Assembly: GCA_033782935.1 (NCBI GenBank)
Contig: JAWQEG010000286.1
Span: 6,111,001 to 6,175,000, forward strand
DNA: 64,000 nt
From: Petrolisthes cinctipes
Lineage: Eukaryota; Arthropoda; Malacostraca; Decapoda; Porcellanidae
Direction of reading: 5' to 3'
A program made the position numbers and the translations under genes. Every line of letters starts with the position of its first letter. Positions within the stretch are counted from its first letter, which is position 1. This document shows positions 51,930 to 62,300 of this stretch, in pieces. Below the pieces are notes generated by a model. That model was not told the DNA's origin. It did no database searches and was given only the letters and a program-made list of their open reading frames with translations.

Positions 51930-52240
51930 TTGGCTGGGAAAATGGGAAGGGTTGGAAAGAGGATGGGAAGGGTTGGAGAAAGAATGGGAAGGGTTGAAGG
52001 AAGAATGGGAAGGGTTGGAGAAAGAATGGGAAGGGTTGAAGAAAGAATGGGAAGGGTTGAAGAAAGAATGGGAAGGATTGGAGAAAGAATGGGAAGGGTG
52101 GTAGAAGAAAGGGAAGGGTCGTAGAAGAATGGGAAGGGTGGTAGAAGAAAGGGAAGGGTGGTAGAAGAAAGGGAAGGGTGGTAGAAGAAAGGGAAGGGTC
52201 GTAGAAGAAAGGGAAGGGTGGTAGAAGAAAGGGAAGGAAT
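51930..52240. repeat. Purine-rich minisatellite, unit of about 21 bp
   Basis: About 15 copies of AATGGGAAGGGTTGGAGAAAG and variants. The Gly/Arg/Met-rich frames are artefacts of the repeat. Confidence 0.93.
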
Positions 52241-52330
52241 GAGAAATGTAACAGCTGACTTACTGTAAATACTTTTTATGAAATAAGATAACCTAAACCA
52301 TCACGGTGATAAATTTGAAGTTTCTTTATG

Positions 52331-52577
52331 TTAAGGGGGTCTGGGAATAGGGGGACAGGCTTAGGGGGGTGCTGGGGGTTTTGAGGGGTGCGGGAGTGGG
52401 GGACAGGGTTGGGGGGGTTTAGGGGGTTGCGGGAGTAGGGGGACAGGCTTGGGGGAGGGGGGTTAGGGGGATGCGGGAATAGGGGACAGGCTTTCTACCC
52501 CCCCCAAGCCTGTCCCCCTATTCCCGCACCCCCCAAAACCCCCCTCAAGCCTGTCCCCTACTCCCGCATCCCCTTAA
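52331..52577. repeat. TTAA-bounded G-rich palindromic block 2
   Basis: TTAAGGGGGTCTGGGAATAG at the left and CCCGCATCCCCTTAA at the right. Same architecture as block 1, with the TTTCTACCC midpoint inverted. Confidence 0.8.
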
Positions 52578-52649
52578 CGTCGTAATTGCTGATAAACAAC
52601 GAGTAGAAATGTAGGAAATAGTTTTGGCAGTGAGAATTTCAACCTGTCT

Positions 52650-53213
52650 AAAGGAGACGTGGGTGGGAAAGAGACGTAGGTGGGTGGGTGGGAAAGAGAC
52701 GTGGGTGGGTGTGTGGGTGTGAAGGAGACGTGGGTGGGTGGGTGGGTGGGTGGGAAAGAGACGTGGGTGGGTGTGAAGGAGACGTGGGTGGGTGTGTGGG
52801 TGTGAAGGAGACGTGGGTGGGTGTGTGGGTGTGAAGGATACGTGGGTGTGAAGGAGACGTGGGTGTGTGTGTGGGTGTGAAGGAGACATGGGTGGGTGTG
52901 TGTGTTGAAGGAGACGTGGGTGGGTGTGTGGGTGTGAAGGAGACGTGGGTGGGAAAGAGACGTGGGTGTGTGGGTGTGAAGGAGACGTGGGTGGGTGTGT
53001 GTGAAGGAGACGTGGGTGGGTGTGAAGGAGACGTGGGTGGGTGGGTGGGTGTGAAGGAGACGTGGGTGGGTGGCTGGGTGTGAAGGAGACGTGGGTGTGT
53101 GTGTGGGTGGGAAGGAGACATGGGTGGGTGGGTGGGTGGGTGGGAAGGAGACATGGGTGGGTGGGTGGGTGGGTGGGAAGGAGACGTGAGTGGGTGGGTG
53201 GGTGGGTGGGAAG
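52650..53213. repeat. Minisatellite GAGACGTGGGTGGG
   Basis: About 25 variable units built from GAAGGAGACGTGGGTGGGTG. The long Pro/His/Thr/Ser frames on the minus strand are repeat products. Confidence 0.93.
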
Positions 53214-53293
53214 CTAACAAACCAATACCACTGTGGAATCGACTCCTAACTTTATGGGTTGATTCCACAGTGGTATTGGTTTGTTAGCTTCCC
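53212..53293. repeat. Perfect hairpin, 33-bp arms
   Basis: GGGAAGCTAACAAACCAATA ... GTGGAATC pairs with GATTCCAC ... TTGTTAGCTTCCC across a loop of about 20 nt. Part of the motif (TTCCACAGTGGTATT) also occurs at 51240. Confidence 0.88.
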
Positions 53294-53366
53294 AACCAAC
53301 CAACCAACCACACTTGTAAGCCTTCATTATTTTCCAAAAGCTGAGTATCCGTATTCACAAACTCTA

Positions 53367-53635
53367 TTAAGGGGGTGCGGAAGTAGGGAACAGGGTTTGG
53401 GGGGGTTTGGGGGGTGCGGGAATAGGGGGACAGGCTTGGGGGGGGTTTGGGGGGTGCGGGAATAGGGGGACAGGCTTCGGGTGGGTAGAAAGCTTATCCC
53501 CTATTCACGCAACCCCCTAACCCCAGCCCCCCAAGTCTGTCCCCCTACTCCTGCACCCCCCAAGCCTGTCCCCTACTCCCGCACCCCCTAACCCCCCCCC
53601 CCCCAGCTTGTCCCCCTATTCCCGCACCCCCTTAA
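53367..53635. repeat. TTAA-bounded G-rich palindromic block 3
   Basis: TTAAGGGGGTGCGGAAGTAG at the left, TATTCCCGCACCCCCTTAA at the right. Confidence 0.82.
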
Positions 53636-53740
53636 ATACTTCAGCCATAAGTCATTTACACGACTAATGAAGGTCGTATGTATTATGCAAGAACATCATC
53701 TGTGGTGGTGTATACGATGGTGTGGTAGTCTACTAATACG

Positions 53741-53745
53741 ATGGT

Positions 53746-53787
<42 letters not shown>

Positions 53788-53960
53788 CATGAGAATATAC
53801 GAATGCACACACACAGGCCTACGTTACCCATACACACACACACAACACACACACACACACAGTCATGAAAATATACGAATGCACACACACACACAGGCCT
53901 ACGTTACACACACACACACACAGTCATGAGAATATACGAATACAGACACACAGGCCTACG

Positions 53961-53997
<37 letters not shown>

Positions 53998-54177
53998 CAC
54001 GAGAATATACGAATGCATACGCACACTGGCCTACGTTACACACACACACACACACACATTCATTCATAAATATATTCTATTAGACATACGTTACTCACAT
54101 AGCAACACACACACACACACACATACACACACACACAGTCACGAGAATATACGAATGCACACACACAGGCCTATGTT

Positions 54178-54208
<31 letters not shown>

Positions 54209-54245
54209 GTCATGAGAATATACGAATGCACACACACAGGCCTAC

Positions 54246-54277
<32 letters not shown>

Positions 54278-54393
54278 CATGAGAATATACGAATACAGAC
54301 ACACTTAGGCCTACGTTACACACACACACACACACACACTCACACACATTCATTCATAACTATATGCGAATACACATACGTTACTCACATAGC

Positions 54394-54432
<39 letters not shown>

Positions 54433-54464
54433 ATTCATAAATATATGCGAATACACATACGTTA

Positions 54465-54497
<33 letters not shown>
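53741..54497. repeat. CA-rich minisatellite with GTCATGAGAATATACGAA unit
   Basis: About ten units of 55-95 bp. Each has a (CA)n run plus CAGTCATGAGAATATACGAA, then CACACAGGCCTACGTTAC. Confidence 0.92.
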
Positions 54498-54499
<2 letters not shown>

Positions 54500-54569
54500 G
54501 AGTGACATTAATTTTGTTGTTTGTTGTGTGAGTGAGGGTTTGGTATTCGATATTATTCATGTTCAAACA

Positions 54570-54822
54570 TTAAGGGGGTGCGGGAGTAGGGGACAGGCTT
54601 GGGGGGGAATTGGGGGGGTGCGGGAATTGGGGGACAGGCTTGGGGGGGAATTCGGGGGGTGCGGGAATAGGGGGACAGGCTTGGGGTGGGTAGAAAGCCA
54701 GTCCCCTATTCCCGCACCCCCTTAAGCCCCCCAAGCCTGTCCCTCTACTCCCGCACCCCTCAAAACACCCCGCACCCACCTAAACCCCCCAAGCCTGTCC
54801 CCCTATTCCTGCACCCCCTTAA
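54570..54822. repeat. TTAA-bounded G-rich palindromic block 4
   Basis: TTAAGGGGGTGCGGGAGTAG at the left, CCTGCACCCCCTTAA at the right. Best-preserved midpoint GGGTGGGTAGAAAGCC. Confidence 0.82.
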
Positions 54823-54879
54823 TTAATCATTGAACATTATTTTTGTTTAATTTGGTCCGTTTTTTGAGACACGAAAATT

Positions 54880-55215
54880 GACATAACTTTTGAACAGAGG
54901 GTCATAGAGAAAAAATAAAAAAACAATCTAGCCCAATTTACCAACTGTATTTCCATTCCAAATATCATCCAAATCTATTTAGATCTTCATGGTCAAAAAC
55001 CGGTTCAAAAAAATTTCCAAAAAAGTGGCCATAACTCAAAAACGGTGCATCATAGAGAAAAAATAAAAAATCTGTCTCGCCCAATTTACCAACTGTTCTT
55101 CCATACCAAATTTCATCCAAATCCATTTAGATCTTCATGGTCAAAAATCGGTTCAAATAAAAATCCAAAAAGTGGCCATAATTAAAAAACGGTGCATCGT
55201 AGAGGAAAACGGAGA
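54880..55215. repeat. Tandem duplication, unit of about 160 bp
   Basis: Two full units and a partial third. Each contains CATAGAGAAAAAATAAAA, AATTTACCAACTGT, TTTAGATCTTCATGGTCAAA and CGGTTCAAA. Confidence 0.85.
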
Positions 55216-55816
55216 AAATTTAGCCCCCCCTTCTGGTAACCCCTACCCATATGACCTATTCTTCCACACCCATAGGTCAAATGTGAGATTCGACAACATT
55301 TTTTACCTATTCCAAAAACCCATATTTTTGGTTGTGGTGTGTGAGTGAATGGAACGTGATAAAGATGAATTTAAGTCTACGGAAATTACACGATGTTATT
55401 CCAAAGACAGAGAGAAAGAGGGTGAGGTGTTTTTTCTTAGTATGTCTGCCGCCTTTCACAACACACACACACACACACACACACATGGAACAAATTACCA
55501 TCCATAAGAAGAAATGGTGTGTGTCAAAACCATGCATAATAACTTTAATTAAAGAAAGATATGATAATAGGATTTTATTTAATATACGGGACATTACTTA
55601 CGAGCTTGACTCAATCCTGTAAAGATACAAATAGGTAAGAACACACACACACAGACACAGACACACACACACACAGTCACACACACACACACACGTAACT
55701 TGTAGACAGACGAAACAAACAAGCTCCTTCCATATAGGTGTGTGTGTGTGTGTGTGTGTGTGTTTGGAGGCTTCTGATTCCTCCTGACCATGCCACGAAA
55801 CAAACAAGCTCCTTCC

Positions 55817-55857
<41 letters not shown>

Positions 55858-55892
55858 AATATATGTGTGTGTGTGTGTGTGTATCTATGTGT
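55216..55892. other. No gene recognised; CA/TG microsatellites
   Basis: (CA)n and (TG)n tracts at 55459-55486, 55640-55695, 55738-55762 and 55820-55882, with a duplicated CGAAACAAACAAGCTCCTTC motif. No exon. Confidence 0.7.
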
Positions 55893-55924
<32 letters not shown>

Positions 55925-56905
55925 CGGTTTATTCAGAAAAAGGGCAGCCATCGGCTGAAAATATACATTTACAAATAATTGGTGAAAAATGAAATGGAGG
56001 ATGAAGCTTAAATTAAATTAAGTTATCCTTATAGTGCAAACACACCAAACATACAAGTAAACATATGATGTGTATATAATTTGTACAGACATAATTCATA
56101 TATACATTCATTCCGCTGTCACAAACATATATACATTCATTACGCTGTCACACACATATAAACATATATAGATACATACACACATACATACACATACATA
56201 TATACACATATACACATACACATATATACCCATACATACATATACATATCTACACACATGTACACACATATACATACACATATACACATACATACATATA
56301 CACACATATACAGTACATATACAGTACATACAAGTATTAATTGTTGGCGTTTATTAAGGAAACAATAGATGGGATGGCACTTTTTCTGTATCTGTCCGTC
56401 ACGGCCCTAATTGGTTTGATCTTATTATGGTGACGGACATTTATCCTTGACCGGGGATTATCCTCCGGTAGCAGTGATCTGTGTCTCTCATTGTTCAGAA
56501 GTTTCTTCCCAAACTGCCTCAGGGTTTGTAGGTGTAGATGGGAGAGTGTTGTCAGCTCCAGGGTAGTAAGGGCCTCCTCATAGGTGGTGTAGGCCTATGG
56601 GTGAGAGAGAGGGACGAGGACCAAGCTGGTGATGCATACACAAGTTTAGGGAGTATAAAGATGTTATATATACCCCGTAACTCGCGTTGTGGCATTCCTA
56701 GTGATTTCAGTCTTCTGAGCATGAACAACTTGTAGGATGCAGACTTGACTGTGTTATTAACATGCTGCTTCCAGTTGAGTCTGGAGTCCACAGTGATGCC
56801 GAGGAGCTTGGTTGACTCAACAACTTGGAGGGTGTTGGTTCCTATGGTGACAGCTGGTGGTGGTACTGGGGTTGTAGAGGTGCTGAAGTCCATCACCACA
56901 GTCTT
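55893..56905 (-). pseudogene. LINE fragment: RT C-terminus with (TTA)n tail
   Basis: The minus strand from 56899 reads VESTKLLGITVDSRLNWKQHV, then ASYKLFMLRRLKSLGM, RELRGIYNIFILPKLVYASP and AWSSSLSLTHRPT. This is the RT thumb region of a CR1/Jockey-like LINE. A frameshift near 56590 then continues as YEEALTTLELTTLSHL, then LLNNERHRSLLP and YRKSAIPSIVSLINANN before TAA. The 3' UTR contains a CATA/CACA microsatellite (56110-56320) and ends in (TTA)n at 55893. Heavily 5'-truncated. Confidence 0.8.
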
Positions 56906-56924
56906 CGCGTCGTTGTGTATATGT

Positions 56925-57009
56925 GTATATGTGTGTGTGTGTGTGTATCTATGTGTATATGTGTGTGTGTATGTGTATATGTGTGTGTATGTGTGTATCT
57001 ATGTGTGTA

Positions 57010-57040
<31 letters not shown>

Positions 57041-57139
57041 ATCTGTGTGTGTATGTGTATATGTGTGTGTCTATGTGTGTATGTGTATATATGTGTGTAT
57101 GTGTGTATCTATGTTTGTGTGTGTCTGTATGTGTCTGTA

Positions 57140-57170
<31 letters not shown>

Positions 57171-57385
57171 ATCTATGTCTGTGTGTATATGTATGTCTGT
57201 GTATATGTGTGTGTGTGTATATGTGTATGTGTGTGTATCTATCTGTGTGTGTGTGTATATGTGTGTATCTATGTCTGTGTGTATGTGTATGTGTGTGTGT
57301 ATGTGTGTGTATCTATGTCTGTGTGTATGTGTGTGTGTGTATATGTATGTGTGTGTATCTGTGTGTGTATGTGTGTATATACTGG
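56925..57385. repeat. TG-rich cryptic microsatellite
   Basis: TGTGTATATGTG / TATCTATGTG mix. All forward Cys/Val/Tyr frames here are artefacts. Confidence 0.93.
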
Positions 57386-57539
57386 GCCTGAACTGACGTC
57401 TGTTCAGGCCAGTTTTTTACCGGACAGGTCGGCCTCTTATAAGTTTATAAGGAGAAAAATAAAAAATATTTCACGTTTTGGTTTATAATTCATTTATTAT
57501 TAATTATTTTGGATTGATAATTGCATCATTAAATTCCCC

Positions 57540-57605
57540 GTAATTTTCCCGTCATTTTGATATAATTACGTCATTAATTACGTCACTAATTACGTCATTA
57601 ATTAA
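57540..57605. repeat. Cluster of TTACGTCA motifs
   Basis: Three copies of AATTACGTCA[T/C]TAATT in tandem. The same 8-mer clusters at 31740-31790. Confidence 0.6.
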
Positions 57606-57699
57606 CGAAATTAGCGAATATTTGTGGTTTTAATTTACAGCATAATGATTGGAGCACCCAGAGTCCTCCAAGGGTATCTCAGGCAACAGGTATTAATAA

Positions 57700-57880
57700 C
57701 GGAATAATTACACTTTGGAGCAACCAGTTTACTCCAAAATGACCTTAGGGACATCACGTGACCTTTATAACACACTGGAGTAACCTGGTTACTCCAAAAA
57801 ATACGATTAATTAAACAAATACAAGGGGAATAATTCTGTTGCCTGGAGTGACTTGGAGGAAATCATTTACTCCAAAGAAA
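57700..57880. repeat. Palindromic GGAGTAAC/GTTACTCC motifs
   Basis: GGAGCAACCAGTTTACTCC, GGAGTAACCTGGTTACTCC and a third GGAGTGACTTGGAGG...TTACTCC follow each other at about 65-bp intervals. Confidence 0.65.
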
Positions 57881-58185
57881 CTACGAATATTTTTTTATTA
57901 GAGAACACGCAATATTTTTTTTCAATTTTTAACAGGGACTTATTTATATAATTTATCTATTTATATTATTTTTATTTTACCCATTTATTTCATGGATATA
58001 TATATTATTTGTATTATTATTATTTTTATTATTTTTAATATAATTATTTTTATTATTATTATTATTACAAATATTTTATTATTATTTTTATTAAGGATAT
58101 TAAAACAAAATATTATTATCATATTATTTTTATTAATATTATTATTATTATCTTTCTCTGTCTTCATTATTATTATTATTAATAA

Positions 58186-58245
<60 letters not shown>

Positions 58246-58650
58246 TTGGACGGACTCAAAAATTCTCTCTCTATCTCTCTCTCTTTAATTCTCTCTCTTT
58301 TTCTCTCACACACCCACTCTCTCTCTTTTCTCTCTTTAATTCTCTCTATTTTTATCTCTCTCTTTAATATTAATAATAATAATAATATTTTTATTAGTAT
58401 AACAATATATATATATATAATTATTATTATTTAATTATAATTATTATTATTTATACATTAGTTAACAATAATTATTAATTAATATTTTTTTCATAATTAT
58501 TAGTTTTACAATAATATAATTTTTCCTAATTATTATTATTATTATTATTTTTATTTATTAAGTACAATTATTTTATTAACTAAAATTATTATAACATAAA
58601 AAATTACATATATATATATATAACAAATTTATTATTTATATTTATTAATT

Positions 58651-58681
<31 letters not shown>

Positions 58682-58850
58682 ATTTTAATTTATCTATATT
58701 TATTATTATTATTATTATTATTAATTTTAATAATAATAATAATATTTTTAATTCATTGATTATTATTATTATTATTATTTAACAGTTATGTACATTTAAT
58801 ATATATATATGTATATTTATATGTATGTATGTATATATATTTCCATATGC
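57881..58850. repeat. AT-rich (TTA)n/(TAA)n region
   Basis: Mostly ATT/TAA microsatellite, a CT-rich patch (58262-58365) and a TA run. No gene is seen. Confidence 0.9.
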
Positions 58851-59217
58851 ATATGTATGTGTGTGTGTGTGTGTGAGTCAGGGTATTATTTTCACCCAAT
58901 GTGCGTATGTATGTGTGTGGGTATTATTTTCACCCCGTGTGTGTATGTGTGTGTGTTTTAGGGTATTGGTTTCACCCCATGTGTCTGTATGTGTGTATGT
59001 TTCAGGGTACTATTTTCACCCGGCGTGTGTGTGTGTGTGTATGTGCGTATATGTGTGTGTCAGGGTATTATTTTCACCCCATGTGTGTATATGTGTGTGT
59101 CAGGGTATTGTTTTCACCCCATGTGCGTATATGTGTATGTATATATTTTTATGTGCGTATGTATGTATGTTCATCAATGTGCGTTTATGAGCATTTCAGG
59201 GTATTGTTTTCACCCCG

Positions 59218-59245
<28 letters not shown>
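58851..59245. repeat. Minisatellite TTTCACCCCATGTG downstream of SLC4 stop
   Basis: About seven copies of a 45-65-bp unit, (C)AGGGTATT[A/G]TTTTCACCC plus TGTGTATGTG. It lies immediately 3' of the SLC4 stop codon, so the 3' UTR probably runs into or through it. Confidence 0.88.
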
Positions 59246-59253
<8 letters not shown>

Positions 59254-59364
59254 TCAGCTCTGGTGGTGGTGGTCTACATGTGTTGGCAAGCCGTGGGTTT
59301 CCTCGTAGAAGTCCGGTTCATCCGAAGTATCCGAAGTCGGGGCGGAGGCCTCCTTTCCGTCAAG
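59254..59364 (-). CDS. SLC4 last coding exon, acidic C-terminus
   Basis: Acceptor ACCGACAG, then CTTGACGGAAAG... It encodes LDGKEASAPTSDTSDEPDF, then YEETHGLPTHVDHHHQS and TGA at 59254-59256. It continues ELSA-LD in phase 0. The acidic tail before the C-terminus is typical of anion exchangers, where it can bind carbonic anhydrase. Confidence 0.85.
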   Translation of the reverse strand, partial: LDGKEASAPTSDTSDEPDFYEETHGLPTHVDHHHQS

Positions 59365-62300
59365 CTGTCGGTCATGGTGAATTTTTTGTTTAGTAATTTG
59401 TAAATAACTTGGGTATATTTTGGATTTTTTGGGTATTTTTCAGTGGTGGAATTTAGGTTGTGATATGGGGGATTTTTTGGTGTAAAGCGTTTTTTTATAT
59501 ATAGACAAATATATGGGAAAATTGGGAAAAATGTTAGAAAGTTGGTAATAATTAGGATTTTTTTTTTAACATTTGCAAAAGACTTGGGTATGTTTTCGTT
59601 TTTTTGGGAATATTTTGGTGCTGGAATTTAGGTTGTAATATGGGGGATTTTTTGGTGTATAGAGAATAGGATAATATAATCGGAAAATTGGAGAAAATTG
59701 GGGTAAATGACAGAAATTATTTTGAAAAAGTGAAGATTTTTTTTTTAATTTGTGAAAAACTTGGGTATGTTTTGAGTTTTTTTTTTTTTTTTGGTGCTTG
59801 GGTGTTGGTTATGAAATGGGTAATTTTTTAGTGTATAGAAACTAGGATAATATAATTGGGAAATTGGAGAAATTTGGAGAAAACGTTAGAAATTTGGGAA
59901 ATAATTAGGATTTTTTATTTTTTAGTAATTTGTAAATAACTTGGGTATATTTTCGGTTTTTTGGGAATATTTTGGTGCTGAAATTTAGGTTGTGATATGG
60001 GGAATTTTTTCTCGTAAAGCTATTTTTGATAACTAGACAAATATGTGGGAAAATTAGGGTAAATGTTGGACATTTGGGTAATAATTAGGATTTTTTTTTT
60101 TTAGAAATTTGTAAAAAGAACTTGGGTACGTTTTGGATTTTTTGGGAATATTTTGATGCTTGGGTGTAGGTTATGATATGGGGAATTTTTTGGTGTTTAT
60201 AAAATGGGAAAATGTTATCGGGAAATTGGTGAAAATTGGGATAAAAGACAAATTATTTTTGAAAAAGTGAAAAAAGTTAGAATTTTTTTTAGACGATTGC
60301 AAAATTTTGGGTATATTTTGGGTTTTTTGGGAATTTTTTGGTGCTTGGGTGTAGGTTATGATATGGGGAAAATTTTGGTGTAAAAAAAATAGGAATAAGT
60401 AGGAAACTAACTGGGAAAATTGGGGAAAACGTTAGGAAAATATCTGAAGAAATATTATATAGACATATTAACATGCTTCTAATATATTTCTTAATAATAA
60501 TCTACCTAATTTAATTTTTAAGAAATAAAATAATTTCAATCCAAATTAATAATAATAAAAAAAAAATTCCCATCAAATTCTACCATGCTTTTTTTATATT
60601 TTTTTTTTCATTCCAAAATTTTGCATTCCAAATTTTTTTTTATTGATTAAAAAAAAACATCTAATTTTTACCATGCAATTTCTTTTTTTGACATCAAAAT
60701 TTTCTATAAAAAACATAAAAATTTCTAGAAAAAAAATATATATTATAAAAAAAAATAAAAAAAACATCAAAATTTTTTACCATGCGATTAAATTTTTTAA
60801 TCTACGTATGAATAATTTATTTTTTTATATAAAATAAATATATATAATTTTTTTTTTAATATATATATAACTTACAGTTTTGGGGCAGCATTTGAAAATG
60901 AAAAAAAAATTAAATATATTATTAATTTTGGAAAAGTTGAAAAAAAATTAATATCAATAATTTTGGAAAAGTTACAAAAAAATATATATTAATAATTTAG
61001 GATTTTTTTTTTATAATTATAAAAAAAAAATAATAATTTTGGAAAAAAATATATTTGAAAATTCTCCCAAAGGCCTAAAATATATTCTAACCTGTTTGAA
61101 AGGCCTAAAATTATTTATAAATTTATTTATATTATAATATTTACTATCCGTCAGGCCTAAAATAATTCTAAAATTGTCTGCCAAGCCTAAAATAAACCTA
61201 AGATTGTTTGTAAATTAAGAAAACAAGCCTAAAATTGATTATAAACGCTGAAAACAAGCCTAAAATTGTCTGAAAACACTTAAAACAAGCCTAAAATTAT
61301 TATAAACGCTGATAAATATGCCTAAAATTGTCTGAAAACACTTAAAACAAGCCTAAAATTGATTATAAATGCTGAGAGCAAGCCTAAACTTAACAATAAT
61401 GTTTATAAACTCTGAAAACAAGCCTAAAAATAATTACAAACACCAAAACACACACACACACACTCACCGCGCTTAGTTCCTGGTTGTTGAATCCATACGG
61501 CAGGAGATACAAACGTATGGGTATGAGCAGCATCAAAACAAACGGGAAACACAGAGCGGCCGGTGACTGCTTCACCACCCATAGAATTATCAACATGGTC
61601 AATTGTATCCCGGTGAAACTGTGCATCTTCCAAGTTCGGACCTGGAAATGGAAATTTTTTTTTTTTTTTTTTTTTTTTTAATGTATATATAGAAATGTTT
61701 TTCACGGTGTTTGAATTCATATAAACCTAAAAATTTGATATACATTTTTTTATTTCCTGTGTGTGTGTGTGTCAAAAAATGGAAAAAAAAAATAGATTTT
61801 TTTTTCTAATGTTTGAATGTATATATAGAAATCTTTTTTATGATGTACAACATTCATATTAACCTATAAATATATGATACATTTTTAATTTCCTATGTGT
61901 GTTTAGAATTTTTTTTTTTTAATGAATATATAGAAATTTGTTTTATGATGTGTATTTTCATATAAACCTATAAATATATGATACATTTTTTATTGCCTGT
62001 GTGTGTGCGTGTCAAAAATGGAAACAAATTGTTTAGAATTTTTTTTTTAACTTGAATGTATATACAGAAATTTTTTTCACGGTGTTTACATGCATATAAA
62101 CCAAAAAATATTATATAAATATTTTATTCCCAATGTATGTGTGTATATATAAAAAAAAAAAAAAATTACGTTTGAATGTATATATAGACATCTTTTTCAC
62201 GACATTCTGAATCATATAAACATAAAAATAATATATACATTTTTTACTTTTCACTCACCTTCTTAACATAGGGAACATTGGGGTTTGTTTCACAGGCATT

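Noticed and set aside
52545..53268. Long His/Pro/Thr/Ser-rich frames on the minus strand
   Set aside because: Translation of the GAGACGTGGGTGGG minisatellite. Frame openness follows from the repeat composition.
56745..57488. 247-residue Cys/Val/Tyr-rich frame
   Set aside because: Product of the TG/TA cryptic microsatellite, open in all three frames.
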